A DNA stretch of 64,000 bases from Streptomyces sp. MP131-18 (GCF_001984575.1 NZ_LZNS01000001.1:2399355-2463354), one strand, 5' to 3'; counted from the first letter of the stretch, positions 51,264 through 61,015 are shown. Notes: a model not told the origin generated them from the letters alone. Made by a program: numbers and translations.

Positions 51264-52760
51264 GTGTCCGAAGAAGGCCGTACCGGCCCACCGGCGGCGC
51301 CGCCCGCCCCCGCGCCCGGTGAGCCGGCGGCGGCCGAGCCGCCCGCCGGCCGGCGAATACGCGCGGCGCGCGCCACGGCGCGCGCCTGGCGCACCGGGCG
51401 CCTCGACCCGTGGCTGCTCGCCGCCGCGTTCTTCGCCGTCTACGCGGCCATATCGGTGACCCGCTGGCTGCGCTGGGAGAACCGCTCCTGGGACCTGGGC
51501 ATCTTCGAGCAGGTCGTCCGCTCCTACGCCCGCCTCGAAACCCCGGTCTCCGACCTCAAGGGCCCCGACTTCCCCATCCTGGGCGACCACTTCAGCCCGG
51601 TGACCGCGCTGATCGCCCCGTTCTACCGCCTCTTCCCCGGCCCGGTGACGCTCCTCGTCGCGCAGGCCGCCCTGTTCGCGCTCGCCGTCGTCCCCGTCAC
51701 CCGCGCCGCCGCGCACCTGCTGGGCCGCGCCGCGGGCGCGGCCCTCGGCACCGCCTACGGGCTGTCCTGGGGTGTGCAACGCGCCGTGGACTTCGACTTC
51801 CACGAGATCGCGTTCGCCGTGCCGCTCATCGCGTTCGCCCTCGAAGCCGTCCTGCGGGAACGGTGGCGCGCCGCGCTGTGCTGGGCCGTTCCGCTGCTGT
51901 TCGTCAAGGAGGACCTGGGGCTGACCGCCGCCGCGATCGCCTTCGTCGTCGCCGTCAGGACGTGGCACTCCCGCCCCCGCGCCGCCACCGGCGCGCTCAC
52001 CACCGCCGCGCTGTGCGTGGCGGGCTGCGCGCTGACCCTGGCCGTCCTCATACCAGCGTTCAACGCGGGCGGCGAGTACGACTACTGGACGAAGCTCGGC
52101 GAGGGCGGCGGCGGCCCCGCCGACGCCCTGCTGACCGGGACCGAGGAGAAGCTGCGCACGCTGCTGTGGGTGCTGGTGCCCACCACCGGGCTGCTCGCCC
52201 TGCGCTCCCCGCTGCTGATCGCCGCCCTGCCCACCCTCGGCTGGCGGTTCGTGTCCCAGGACCCGCACTACTGGTCCACCGACTGGCACTACAGCGCGGT
52301 GCTCATGCCGGTCACCGCCCTCGCCCTGGCCGATGCCGTGGCGCGCAGCCGCCGCTCCCTGCGGCCCTGGCTGCGCACCTACGCCCACCACCTGCCCGCC
52401 GCCGCCCTGGCCGCCGCGCTCGCGCTCAGCACCGCCCTGCCCGCCGCCGCCCTCACCCGCGCCGAGACCTACCGGCCGGGGCCCGTGGCGGAGGCGGGCG
52501 CCCGCGTGCTCGACACCATCCCCGACGGCGCGGAGGTCGCGGCGAACGTGCGGCCCATCTCCCAGCTGACGCAGCGCTGCCGGGTCTTCTGGATCGGCGG
52601 CAGCGGCGACCTGGTGCCGGACTGGGTCGCCTACTACGACCCGGCGCACAGCGCCGAGTCCGTGGCCGACTACGTCGCGCAGCTCTACCCGGAAGGCCCC
52701 CGCTGGCAGGTGACCGCCCAGGAGGCCGGCTTCTTCGTCCTGCGGGCCGCGGGCCGCTGA
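51264..52760 (+). CDS. DUF2079-family polytopic membrane protein
   Basis: The 498-residue protein has a Pro/Ala-rich cytoplasmic N-terminus (to about residue 45) and about ten membrane segments. Conserved DUF2079 elements are SWDLGIFEQVVRSYARL, ILGDHFSPVTALIAPFYRLF, VDFDFHEIAFAVPLIAFALE and FVKEDLGLT, which contain the acidic residues expected of a glycosyltransferase-like membrane enzyme. The end has the soluble domain with VAANVRPISQL and WVAYYDP. GTG 51264 is chosen because GGAGGAGA lies five bases upstream; an in-frame ATG at 51237 would start at a weak site. Confidence 0.82.
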   Translation: MSEEGRTGPPAAPPAPAPGEPAAAEPPAGRRIRAARATARAWRTGRLDPWLLAAAFFAVYAAISVTRWLRWENRSWDLGIFEQVVRSYARLETPVSDLKGPDFPILGDHFSPVTALIAPFYRLFPGPVTLLVAQAALFALAVVPVTRAAAHLLGRAAGAALGTAYGLSWGVQRAVDFDFHEIAFAVPLIAFALEAVLRERWRAALCWAVPLLFVKEDLGLTAAAIAFVVAVRTWHSRPRAATGALTTAALCVAGCALTLAVLIPAFNAGGEYDYWTKLGEGGGGPADALLTGTEEKLRTLLWVLVPTTGLLALRSPLLIAALPTLGWRFVSQDPHYWSTDWHYSAVLMPVTALALADAVARSRRSLRPWLRTYAHHLPAAALAAALALSTALPAAALTRAETYRPGPVAEAGARVLDTIPDGAEVAANVRPISQLTQRCRVFWIGGSGDLVPDWVAYYDPAHSAESVADYVAQLYPEGPRWQVTAQEAGFFVLRAAGR

Positions 52761-52801
52761 CCGGCGGCGGACGGCGGCGGACGGCGGCGGACGGCGGCGG
52801 A
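52761..52801. repeat. Four copies of a 10-bp tandem repeat
   Basis: The unit ggcggcggac (shifted forms of acggcggcgg) is repeated about four times directly behind the DUF2079 stop codon. It is simple-sequence GC DNA with possible length variation and no apparent coding role. It precedes the small acetyltransferase gene by 50 bp. Confidence 0.7.
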
Positions 52802-52850
52802 CCGCGGAAAATCCGCTGAGCGGCACACCGTCCGCGGCGAGGATGGCCCC

Positions 52851-53378
52851 ATGGACATCGTCATCAGGAACGCCGAGCCCGGCGAGCTCGACCGCGCCGG
52901 GGAGCTGGTCGCCGCCACCTACCTCGGCGACGGGCTGCTGACCTTCGGCACCGAGGACCCCTACCTGCCCACACTGCGCGACGCCCGCGGCCGCGCCCGG
53001 CACGCCGAGGTGCTGGTCGCCACGGAGCCCGCCGGTGAGCTGCTCGGCTGCGTCACGTTCGTCGGCGACGGGGGCCCGTTCGCGAACGTCGCGGGGCCGG
53101 GCGAGGCGGAGTTCCGGATGCTCGCGGTCGTGCCCGCGGCGCGCGGCCGCGGTGCCGGGGAGGCGCTGGTGCGCGCCTGCCTGCACCGGGCGCGCCGACT
53201 CGGGCAGCGGCGTGTCGTCCTTTCCAGTCAGTCGCGAATGCACACGGCCCACCGGCTGTACACGCGGCTGGGGTTCGTTCGGGCGCCTGAGCGCGACTGG
53301 GAGGCCGTTCCGGGGTTCCCGCTTCACGTGTTCGCACGTGAGCTTGCGGATGAGGGAGACGAACAGCACAACATATAG
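52851..53378 (+). CDS. GNAT-family N-acetyltransferase
   Basis: The 175-residue protein is a GNAT enzyme: EAEFRMLAVVPAARGRGAGEALVRACLHRARRLG at about 84-117 carries the acetyl-CoA loop (RxxGxG as ARGRGAG), and SQSRMHTAHRLYTRLGFVRAPERDW follows as motif B. The substrate is unknown. The last bases overlap an NrdR-box-like element upstream of nrdA, so its 3' end also carries regulatory sequence for the next gene. Confidence 0.85.
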   Translation: MDIVIRNAEPGELDRAGELVAATYLGDGLLTFGTEDPYLPTLRDARGRARHAEVLVATEPAGELLGCVTFVGDGGPFANVAGPGEAEFRMLAVVPAARGRGAGEALVRACLHRARRLGQRRVVLSSQSRMHTAHRLYTRLGFVRAPERDWEAVPGFPLHVFARELADEGDEQHNI

Positions 53379-53411
53379 GGGCCCTCGAATCGCTCGGCAC
53401 AACATGTATGC
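53366..53411 (+). promoter_or_regulatory. Tandem NrdR boxes ahead of nrdAB
   Basis: Two similar elements, cacaacatatag (53367-53378) and cacaacatgtat (53398-53409), are exactly 31 bp apart, close to three helical turns. Two near-identical A/T-rich boxes at this spacing are the known layout of NrdR binding sites upstream of actinobacterial ribonucleotide reductase operons. The second box overlaps a -10-like TATGCT (53407-53412). The first lies in the 3' end of the acetyltransferase gene. Confidence 0.7.
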
Positions 53412-53414
53412 TCG

Positions 53415-53530
53415 TGCTCGCTGTCGCCGCAGGGAATCCGGTGTAAATCCGGAACTGTCCCGCAACGGTGTGCGATGGGCGGACTCGTGCTGCCCGTCGT
53501 GAGTCCGACCACTGCGGACGGCACCAACCA
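53415..53530 (+). ncRNA. Cobalamin (B12) riboswitch upstream of nrdAB
   Basis: The leader contains the characteristic core gggaatccggtgtaaatccg followed by gaactgtcccgcaacggtg (53431-53470), with the paired ggtg...ccgg elements of cobalamin riboswitches and a later gagtccgaccactgcgga segment near 53500. It lies between the promoter and nrdA GTG 53653. In S. coelicolor the class Ia nrdAB operon is shut off by B12 through such a switch, so that the B12-dependent class II enzyme is used instead. Boundaries are approximate. Confidence 0.85.
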
Positions 53531-53652
53531 TGTCCGGGCCTCGTGGGCTGGGCCGACGGACGTCTCGCGGTATGCCTTTGCCTTGTCACACGCATGCCTC
53601 GATGCGCCCGCCTGCCCTCAAGGGGCCGCCGCGATTCGAGGGAGAGCATCGA

Positions 53653-56010
53653 GTGACCACTGCACCCGTCGCACCCGCGGAGCCGGTTACAGCCGCGCTG
53701 CCGCGCCTGCTGACCGACCTCACCGCCGACCTGCAATACGCCGACCCCGACCGGGTGGCGACCGCCGTGCTCCGCGGCCGTCACGCCGGTTCGGACGAGG
53801 CCGAGTTGCGCTCGCTCGCCATCGAGGCCGCGGCCGGACTCATCGCCGAGGAGCCCGCCTACTCCCGGCTCGCGGCCCGGCTGCTCACCCTCGCCATCCG
53901 CGACGAAGCCGCCGCGCAGGGCGCCGTCTCGTTCTCCGCCTCGATCGCCACCGGCCACCGCGAGGGGCTCATCGGCGACGCCACCGCCGCGTTCGTGCGC
54001 CGGCACGCCGACCGGCTCGACGCGCTGGTCGAACGGGCCGTCGCGGACGGCGCCGACGACCGGTTCGAGTACTTCGGGCTGCGCACCGTCGAGTCCCGCT
54101 ACCTGCTGCGGCACCCCACCGAACGCCGCGTCATCGAGACCCCGCAGCACTTCCTCCTCCGCGTCGCCTGCGGCCTGGCCGACGGCGACTCCGACCGCGC
54201 CCTGGCTGAGGTCGCCGAGCTGTACCGGCTGACCAGCACCCTCGCCTACCTGCCGTCCTCCCCCACCCTGTTCAACTCCGGTACCAGGCACCCGCAGATG
54301 TCGTCCTGCTACCTGCTCGACTCGCCCAAGGACGAGCTGGACTCGATCTACGAGCGCTACCACCAGGTCGCCCGCCTCTCCAAGCACGCCGGCGGCATCG
54401 GCCTGTCCTACAGCAGGATCAGGGCCCGCGGCTCCCTGATCCGCGGGACGAACGGCAAGTCCAACGGCATCGTCCCGTTCCTGCGCACCCTCGACTCCTC
54501 CGTCGCCGCCGTCAACCAGGGCGGCCGGCGCAAGGGCGCCGCCTGCGTCTACCTGGAGACCTGGCACGCGGACCTTGAGGAGTTCCTCGAACTGCGCGAC
54601 AACACCGGCGAGGAGGCGCGCCGCACCCACAACCTGAACCTGGCGCACTGGATTCCGGACGAGTTCATGCGCCGCGTCGAGGCCGACGCCGACTGGTCGC
54701 TGTTCTCGCCCGCCGACGTGCCCGCGCTCACGGACCTGTGGGGCGAGGACTTCGACGCCGCCTACCGCCGCGCCGAGGCCGAGGGGCTCGCGGTGCGGAC
54801 GCTTCCGGCCCGGCAGCTGTACGCGCGCATGATGCGGACGCTCGCGCAGACCGGCAACGGCTGGATGACGTTCAAGGACGCCGCCAACCGCACCGCCAAC
54901 CAGACGGCGGAGCCCGGCGCGATCGTCCACTCCTCCAACCTGTGCACGGAGATCCTCGAGGTCACCGACGACGGGCAGACCGCCGTGTGCAACCTCGGCT
55001 CGGTCAACCTCGCCGCCCACCTCGGTCAGGACGGCTCCCTGGACTGGGACCGCCTCGACGCGACCGTCCGCACCGCCGTCACGTTCCTCGACCGCGTCGT
55101 GGACATCAACTTCTACCCGACCGAGCAGGCCGCGACGTCCAACTCCCGCTGGCGCCCCGTCGGTCTCGGCGTCATGGGCCTGCAGGACGTGTTCTTCCGG
55201 CTGCGGCTGCCGTTCGACTCGCCCGAGGCGCGCACGCTGTCCACCCGCATCGCGGAACGCATCATGCTCACCGCCTACGAGACCTCCGCCGACCTGGCGG
55301 AACGGCACGGCCCGCACCCCGCCTGGGACGCCACCCGCACCGCGCGCGGAGTGCTGCACCCGGACCACTTCCCCGACGCCTCGCCCGCCTGGGCGGACCG
55401 CTGGGCGGCCCTTCGGACGCGCATCGCCCGCACCGGCATGCGCAATTCGCTGCTGCTCGCCATCGCGCCGACCGCGACCATCGCCTCCATCGCCGGCGTG
55501 TACGAGTGCATCGAGCCGCAGGTGTCCAACCTGTTCAAGCGCGAGACGCTCAGCGGTGAGTTCCTCCAGGTCAACACGTACCTGGTGGCCGACCTCAAGC
55601 GCCTCGGCCGCTGGAACGACACCACCCGCGAGGCCCTGCGCGAGGCCAACGGCTCGGTCGAGGGCCTGCCGGACCTGCCCGAGGAGGTGCGGGCGCTGTA
55701 CCGCACGGCCTGGGAGCTGCCGCAGCGCGCCCTGATCGACATGGCCGCCGCCCGCACGCCCTACCTCGACCAGAGCCAGTCGCTCAACCTCTTCATGGCC
55801 TCGCCCACCATCGGCAAGCTCAGCTCGATGTACGCCTACGCCTGGAAGCGCGGCCTGAAGACGACGTACTACCTGCGTTCGCGCCCGGCCACCCGGATCG
55901 CCCAGGCCGCCGGGGCCGGGGCCCAGACCGTCACCCCCGTCCCGTCCGTCCCCGAGCAGGCCGTCGCCTGCTCCCTGGAGAACCCCGAGTCCTGCGAGGC
56001 ATGCCAGTGA
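53653..56010 (+). CDS. nrdA: Class Ia ribonucleoside-diphosphate reductase alpha subunit
   Basis: The 785-residue large subunit reduces ribonucleotides to deoxyribonucleotides. Seen are SCYLLDSPKDELDSIYERYHQVARLSKHAGGIG, the catalytic Asn-Cys-Glu loop in SSNLCTEILEV, and the C-terminal redox pair in NPESCEACQ. Between them are the expected barrel segments. No ATP-cone signature is evident at the N-terminus, so control by dATP may differ from the E. coli enzyme. GTG 53653 follows GGGAGAGCATC. It is co-transcribed with nrdB, whose GTG overlaps its stop, and controlled by the upstream riboswitch and NrdR boxes. Confidence 0.93.
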   Translation: MTTAPVAPAEPVTAALPRLLTDLTADLQYADPDRVATAVLRGRHAGSDEAELRSLAIEAAAGLIAEEPAYSRLAARLLTLAIRDEAAAQGAVSFSASIATGHREGLIGDATAAFVRRHADRLDALVERAVADGADDRFEYFGLRTVESRYLLRHPTERRVIETPQHFLLRVACGLADGDSDRALAEVAELYRLTSTLAYLPSSPTLFNSGTRHPQMSSCYLLDSPKDELDSIYERYHQVARLSKHAGGIGLSYSRIRARGSLIRGTNGKSNGIVPFLRTLDSSVAAVNQGGRRKGAACVYLETWHADLEEFLELRDNTGEEARRTHNLNLAHWIPDEFMRRVEADADWSLFSPADVPALTDLWGEDFDAAYRRAEAEGLAVRTLPARQLYARMMRTLAQTGNGWMTFKDAANRTANQTAEPGAIVHSSNLCTEILEVTDDGQTAVCNLGSVNLAAHLGQDGSLDWDRLDATVRTAVTFLDRVVDINFYPTEQAATSNSRWRPVGLGVMGLQDVFFRLRLPFDSPEARTLSTRIAERIMLTAYETSADLAERHGPHPAWDATRTARGVLHPDHFPDASPAWADRWAALRTRIARTGMRNSLLLAIAPTATIASIAGVYECIEPQVSNLFKRETLSGEFLQVNTYLVADLKRLGRWNDTTREALREANGSVEGLPDLPEEVRALYRTAWELPQRALIDMAAARTPYLDQSQSLNLFMASPTIGKLSSMYAYAWKRGLKTTYYLRSRPATRIAQAAGAGAQTVTPVPSVPEQAVACSLENPESCEACQ

Positions 56011-57026
56011 CCGCCCCCGCCCAGCACAAGAACCTGCTCGACCCCGGCTTCGAACTGACGCTGCGCCCGATGCGCTACCCGGAGTTCTACGAGCGCTACC
56101 GGGACGCCATCAAGAACACCTGGACCGTGGAGGAGGTCGACCTCCACTCCGACGTCGCCGACCTGGCGAAGCTGTCGCCCGGCGAACAGCACCTGATCGG
56201 GCGCCTGGTGGCCTTCTTCGCCACCGGCGACTCGATCGTCGCCAACAACCTGGTGCTCACGCTCTACCGGCACATCAACTCCCCCGAGGCGCGCCTCTAC
56301 CTGTCGCGGCAGCTGTTCGAGGAGGCCGTGCACGTCCAGTTCTACCTGACGCTGCTGGACACCTACCTGCCCGATCCGGACGAGCGGTCGGCGGCGTTCG
56401 CGGCCGTCGAGAACATTCCGTCGATCCGCGAGAAGGCGCAGTTCTGCTTCCGCTGGATGGACTCGGTGGAGGACCTGGCGCGCCTGGAGAGCCGGGCGGA
56501 CCGGCGGCGCTTCCTGCTCAACCTCATCTGCTTCGCGGCCTGCATCGAAGGGCTGTTCTTCTACGGCGCCTTCGCCTACGTGTACTGGTTCCGCTCCCGC
56601 GGGCTGCTGCACGGCCTGGCGACCGGCACCAACTGGGTGTTCCGCGACGAGAGCATGCACATGGAGTTCGCGTTCTCGGTCGTGGACACGGTCCGGCGGG
56701 AGGAGCCCGACCTGTTCGACGCGGAGATGGAGCGCGAGGTCACGGCGATGCTGCGGGAGGCCGTCGAGGCGGAGCTCCAGTTCGCCCGCGACCTGTGCGG
56801 CGACGGACTGCCGGGCATGAACACCGAGTCGATGCGGCAGTACCTGGAGTGTGTCGCCGACCAGCGGCTGGTCCGCCTCGGCCTGGCGCCGGTGTTCGGC
56901 TCCAGGAATCCGTTCGGGTTCATGGAGCTGCAGAACGTCCAGGAGCTGACCAACTTCTTCGAACGGCGGCCCTCCGCCTACCAGGTGGCCGTCGAGGGGA
57001 ACGTCTCCTTCGACGACGACTTCTGA
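56007..57026 (+). CDS. nrdB: Class Ia ribonucleoside-diphosphate reductase beta subunit
   Basis: The 339-residue R2 protein makes the radical for NrdA through a di-iron site. The iron ligands sit in helices with ATGDSIVANN, LFEEAVHVQFY (EExxH) and RDESMHMEF (ExxH). The C-terminal tail (AVEGNVSFDDDF) should dock to NrdA. GTG 56007 overlaps the nrdA stop as GTGA with GAGG seven bases upstream; an ATG at 56001 is in frame but its ribosome site is too close. No nrdS-type regulator gene follows, in contrast with the nrdABS operon I recall from S. coelicolor. Confidence 0.92.
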   Translation: MTAPAQHKNLLDPGFELTLRPMRYPEFYERYRDAIKNTWTVEEVDLHSDVADLAKLSPGEQHLIGRLVAFFATGDSIVANNLVLTLYRHINSPEARLYLSRQLFEEAVHVQFYLTLLDTYLPDPDERSAAFAAVENIPSIREKAQFCFRWMDSVEDLARLESRADRRRFLLNLICFAACIEGLFFYGAFAYVYWFRSRGLLHGLATGTNWVFRDESMHMEFAFSVVDTVRREEPDLFDAEMEREVTAMLREAVEAELQFARDLCGDGLPGMNTESMRQYLECVADQRLVRLGLAPVFGSRNPFGFMELQNVQELTNFFERRPSAYQVAVEGNVSFDDDF

Positions 57027-57050
57027 TCCGCTGCCGAGCCGCACGGTACC

Positions 57051-57082
57051 GTCCCGCCGCCGCACCGGTGCGGCGGCGGGAC
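57051..57082. terminator. Bidirectional terminator after nrdB
   Basis: A 32-bp perfect palindrome (gtcccgccgccgcacc with its complement) lies 25 bp after the nrdB stop and nine bases from the stop of the convergent carboxypeptidase gene. It can act in both directions. Confidence 0.75.
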
Positions 57083-57090
57083 GGGTGCGT

Positions 57091-57825
57091 TCAGATACCG
57101 CAGCTGGGGGCGGACCAGAAGCGGGAGGAACGGTGCGCCAGGTGGGCGTGGTCGTCGTGTCCCACGTAACCGGGGCCCAGGATCTCGTTGAAGCCGTGGT
57201 AGCGCGCCTGCCGGACGATCTGGCAGAACGTCGGGGTGCCGGTGAGGTCGATCCCGTCGCCGTACAGGTGGCGGCTGGTGGCGGAGCCGCCGGCCGCGTT
57301 GTTGCAGGCGTACGAACGGAAGCCGCTGCTGGTGGTCAGCGGCCGGTCACCGAGGGCGTGGCGCAGCGCCTCCAGCTTCCACATGCCCACCAGCGCGTTG
57401 GCGCGGGCCTGCGAGGCGCTGACGGCGCCGCCCGTCCAGCTGGTGTTGCAGCGGTTCATCTCGCCGTAGGTGAAGTGGATGGGCGTGCAGTCGTTGTCCT
57501 GGAGGGCGTAGATCTTGTTGAACGTCTGCTGCCCCGCGACGCCGTCGGCGCCGAGCCCGTAAGCCTGCTGGAACCGGGTGACGGCCGCCGCGGTCGCCGG
57601 GCCGTACTCGCCGTCGATGGCGAGGACCGCGCCGTAGCCGGGGTAGCCGGCGACGCGGATCTGGAGCTGCCGGACGTCCTCGCCCGAACTGCCCTGGCTC
57701 AGAGTCCTGTTCCAGGTGTAGCAGCCGTCCGCGTGGGCCGTACCGGCGGTGACGACCGTACCGGCCAAGGCCGCTGACCCGATCATGACAAGAGTGAGCA
57801 GAACACGCACCGCGCGTCTGAACAT
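57091..57825 (-). CDS. Secreted zinc D-Ala-D-Ala carboxypeptidase (M15 family) with peptidoglycan-binding domain
   Basis: The 244-residue protein has a Sec signal peptide ending near AGTAHADG (about residue 33). Next is a peptidoglycan-binding 1 domain (GSSGEDVRQLQIRVAGYPGYGAVLAIDGEYGPATAAAVTRFQQAYGL). Then comes an M15 peptidase: zinc ligands appear in ATSRHLYGDGIDL and HDDHAHLAH. This is the layout of the Streptomyces albus G zinc D-Ala-D-Ala carboxypeptidase, which trims peptidoglycan stem peptides outside the cell. The ATG at 57825 follows GGAGGCAGC. Confidence 0.88.
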   Translation of the reverse strand: MFRRAVRVLLTLVMIGSAALAGTVVTAGTAHADGCYTWNRTLSQGSSGEDVRQLQIRVAGYPGYGAVLAIDGEYGPATAAAVTRFQQAYGLGADGVAGQQTFNKIYALQDNDCTPIHFTYGEMNRCNTSWTGGAVSASQARANALVGMWKLEALRHALGDRPLTTSSGFRSYACNNAAGGSATSRHLYGDGIDLTGTPTFCQIVRQARYHGFNEILGPGYVGHDDHAHLAHRSSRFWSAPSCGI

Positions 57826-57963
57826 GCTGCCTCCGTGGGGTGAGAACGTGAGTCGACGACTTGAGTCGACAACGAGGGTGACCGATGGGTCAACGCGCGT
57901 CAACCAGGCGGGGAGACGCCAGAGGACCAGCCCTGTGGCGTTCACCCCGCGCCCCGCGTGGCG

Positions 57964-58596
57964 TCACTCCTCGTTCGGCACCGTTTCGTACTTCGGGGTG
58001 CCCTCGTCCATCATCTTCAGCGCCCGCTTCCGGTCCCGCTTCGAGAGCCGGTCGATGTAGAGGCGGCCGTAAAGGTGGTCCGTCTCGTGCTGGAGGCAGC
58101 GGGCGAAGTAGCCGCTGCCGCGCACGGCGATCGGCGCGCCCGTCGCGTCCTGGCCGCGCACCACCGCGTAGTCGGGCCGCGGCAGCTCCGCGTAGGCCGT
58201 CGGGACCGACAGGCAGCCCTCGTTGTTGTCGTCAAGCACCCGCGACTCGGCGGGCAGTTCGTCGAGCACCGGATTGCATACGGCCCCGACGTGCCGGACG
58301 CCGTCGTCGTCCGGGCAGTCGTATACGAAAACCTTCAGGTCCACACCGATCTGGTTCGCGGCGAGACCGACGCCCTCCGCGGCGCGCTGACTCGCGAACA
58401 TGTCGTCGATCAGCGCGGCGAGCGCGTCGTCGAACTCCGTCACCTCACGGCACTCGCGGTGCAGCATCGGATGCCCGACCACGGTGATGGGCCGGACCGT
58501 GCCCCGCTCCCGGTGCGCCTGCTCCCGCTCCGCACAGTCCTTGGTGTCGTCGATGAACTCATCGCTGGCCCGTTCATCGGTGTCTTGCTGCGCCAT
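57964..58596 (-). CDS. def: Peptide deformylase
   Basis: The 210-residue enzyme removes the formyl group from nascent proteins. Motif 1 is [10 protein letters not shown], motif 2 EGCLSVP with the metal Cys, and motif 3 QHETDH with two metal His and the catalytic Glu, so the active site is complete. It has an N-terminal extension of about 35 acidic residues before [13 protein letters not shown] and a basic C-terminal tail. Streptomyces normally carries several deformylases, and some are SigR targets; I did not find a fitting SigR promoter in the short upstream gap. Confidence 0.93.
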   Translation of the reverse strand: MAQQDTDERASDEFIDDTKDCAEREQAHRERGTVRPITVVGHPMLHRECREVTEFDDALAALIDDMFASQRAAEGVGLAANQIGVDLKVFVYDCPDDDGVRHVGAVCNPVLDELPAESRVLDDNNEGCLSVPTAYAELPRPDYAVVRGQDATGAPIAVRGSGYFARCLQHETDHLYGRLYIDRLSKRDRKRALKMMDEGTPKYETVPNEE

Positions 58597-58703
58597 GGTC
58601 GGCCGTATGCCTTTCGGTCACGCGTGATGCTCCGGAAATGATCCGTACAGCTTACGGGCCGCCGCAGCTCGGCGGGCCGGACTCAGCCCTGCCGGCCCAG
58701 GGC

Positions 58704-59696
58704 TCAGCAGACCTCTTCGAGATCGCGCCACTCGCGGGTGTCGGGGCTGTCGGCGACCCAGCCGTCGAGCAGCCCGCGCACCAGGGACTCGGGCGCCGCG
58801 AGACCGCACTCCCGCTCGGGCGACCACATGCCCCCGGCGCCGGTGTGGCCCAGCGGCCCCGGGCGGCCGGGCGCGCTGTGGTCGTGCGGGTCGTGCTGGG
58901 CGAGGCCGTCGCCCTCCTCGCTCGGCATGCGGCTCTCCGAGCAGGCCCGGCACAGCAGCCGCACCGAGGAGGACCAGTCCTCCGCGGCGTACCCGGCGTC
59001 CGCGGCCAGCCGCTCCAGGGCGTCCCGGTCGGCCTCGGTGGCCGCCTCGATCAGCACCACCCAGGTCGGCACGGCGGACGGCGCCCACAGCTCGATCTCG
59101 TCGAAGACGGGGTAGACCGAGGCGACGCCGCCGGACATCGTCGTGCGCTCACCGCGGGGCACCCCGTCGTGCAGCACGACCTCGCCCCAGCGGCGGCCCG
59201 AGGAGGGCAACGGAATGTTCTGGATCTCGATCCTGGCCGGATCGAGCCGCCGGCCCCACACGACCTCGGCCTCACCCTCGGGCGAGAGCCGCACCGCCGC
59301 GCCGCCGAGCCCCATGCCCAGCGGCTCCGCGGCCACCGAGGCGGCACCCGGCACCGGCAGCCCGTACGCCTGCCAGGCGCGGCGGGCCAGCGGCCAGTCC
59401 TGGAGCGCGGTCGCGGCGATCCCCACGTTCCACCAGTCCGGCGCCCCCGCGTCCTTCTCCAGCAGCGCGACGGCCCGCAGGCCCGCGGAACGCGCCTGCT
59501 CCCAGTCGTGCCGGAACTTGTGCAGCAACGCCAGGTTGAACCAGGACTCCGAGAGCCAGGGCTCAAGATCGGCGGCACGCGTGAGGAGGGCGTCGGCGTC
59601 GTCGTAGCGGCCGTCGTCGATGAGGGTGAAAGCCCGGTTGGTGGCCAGTCGCCAGTCGGTGGACGGGCGCTGGCGGACTTTGCCGAAGATCCTCAC
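58704..59696 (-). CDS. Tetratricopeptide-repeat protein
   Basis: The 330-residue protein opens with TPR-like helices (RAFTLIDDGRYDDADALLTRAADLEPWLSESWFNLALLHKF, about 22-62) followed by a conserved central domain (VVWGRRLDPARIEIQNIPLPSSGRRWGE VVLHDGVPRG type sequence) and a C-terminal part with CRACSES. It is a recurring Streptomyces protein next to the rsrA-sigR locus, with no established function. The start is GTG 59696 after AGGACAAC. No membrane segment is present. Confidence 0.72.
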   Translation of the reverse strand: MRIFGKVRQRPSTDWRLATNRAFTLIDDGRYDDADALLTRAADLEPWLSESWFNLALLHKFRHDWEQARSAGLRAVALLEKDAGAPDWWNVGIAATALQDWPLARRAWQAYGLPVPGAASVAAEPLGMGLGGAAVRLSPEGEAEVVWGRRLDPARIEIQNIPLPSSGRRWGEVVLHDGVPRGERTTMSGGVASVYPVFDEIELWAPSAVPTWVVLIEAATEADRDALERLAADAGYAAEDWSSSVRLLCRACSESRMPSEEGDGLAQHDPHDHSAPGRPGPLGHTGAGGMWSPERECGLAAPESLVRGLLDGWVADSPDTREWRDLEEVC

Positions 59697-59857
59697 GTTG
59701 TCCTGCCTGATTCCCGCTTGGTTGCGTGCACTTCACAGTTCTCCTGTCCGTCCCGGGCCGCATCCAACCATGGGCGGACGAGTGCCTGCTCACAGGATGG
59801 GACAGGCGGGCGCCGCGCGCGAGACGACGGACAACCAGCGGGGTGAAAAACCTGCCG

Positions 59858-60162
59858 TCAGGACCCTTCGGCGGGCGGGACCCGGCCGCCCACGGCCGGG
59901 TCTCCCACCTCGCCCGCACGGATCGCGTCGATCCGGCCCAGCACCTTGGAACGCAGGTCGGCCGGTACGTCGTCCTGGCCGCAGCAGCGCTTGACGAGCT
60001 TCTTCACGGACTGCTCCAGTCCGTATTTCTCCAGACACGGAGAGCACTCGTCAATGTGCTCCTGGAACTTCGCGCAGTCGCCGTCCGGCATCTCACGGTC
60101 CAGGTACTCGTACAGGCGGCCCAGGACCTCCGAGCAGTCCGTGGGGTGCGACGCGTCGCCAC

Positions 60163-60166
<4 letters not shown>
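59858..60166 (-). CDS. rsrA: Zinc anti-sigma factor RsrA
   Basis: The 102-residue ZAS-family protein holds SigR inactive until thiol oxidation forms a disulfide and releases zinc. The zinc motif H-x3-C-x2-C is seen as HIDECSPC, with a further Cys near the N-terminus ([11 protein letters not shown]) and the CC pair in KRCCGQDD. The start ATG at 60166 overlaps the sigR stop (ATGA), so the two are coupled. The mycothiol-linked redox response is well known for the S. coelicolor pair and should hold here. Confidence 0.93.
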
Positions 60167-60792
<626 letters not shown>

Positions 60793-60975
60793 CTCCTCCG
60801 AAAGCGTCAGCAGCCCGGTCGCGGGCTGGTCCGCTTCGGAGGATAGACGACGCCCCGGCGTCCGCGCCGGTCGGGAGGACCGCTCGGCGGCCAGCCGGAG
60901 CGTCGCCCAGTCCACCTCGGCGGCCCTGCGGGGCTGAGTCTCGACGGAACGCGGCGGGCAGGCGATCGGACCCAT
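60793..60975 (-). other. N-terminal extension coding for the long SigR form
   Basis: In-frame codons from ATG 60975 (AGGGAGACCGCC before it) to GTG 60792 encode 61 residues rich in Arg, Ala, Pro and Ser (start [17 protein letters not shown]). The frame is open and joins SigR without a stop. The SigR-type promoter at 61016-61042 would place this start inside its transcript, so translation of the long, unstable SigR form is likely under stress. Confidence 0.65.
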
Positions 60976-61015
60976 GGGGGCGGTCTCCCTCGTTGCGAGT
61001 GCGTGTCACACGGCA

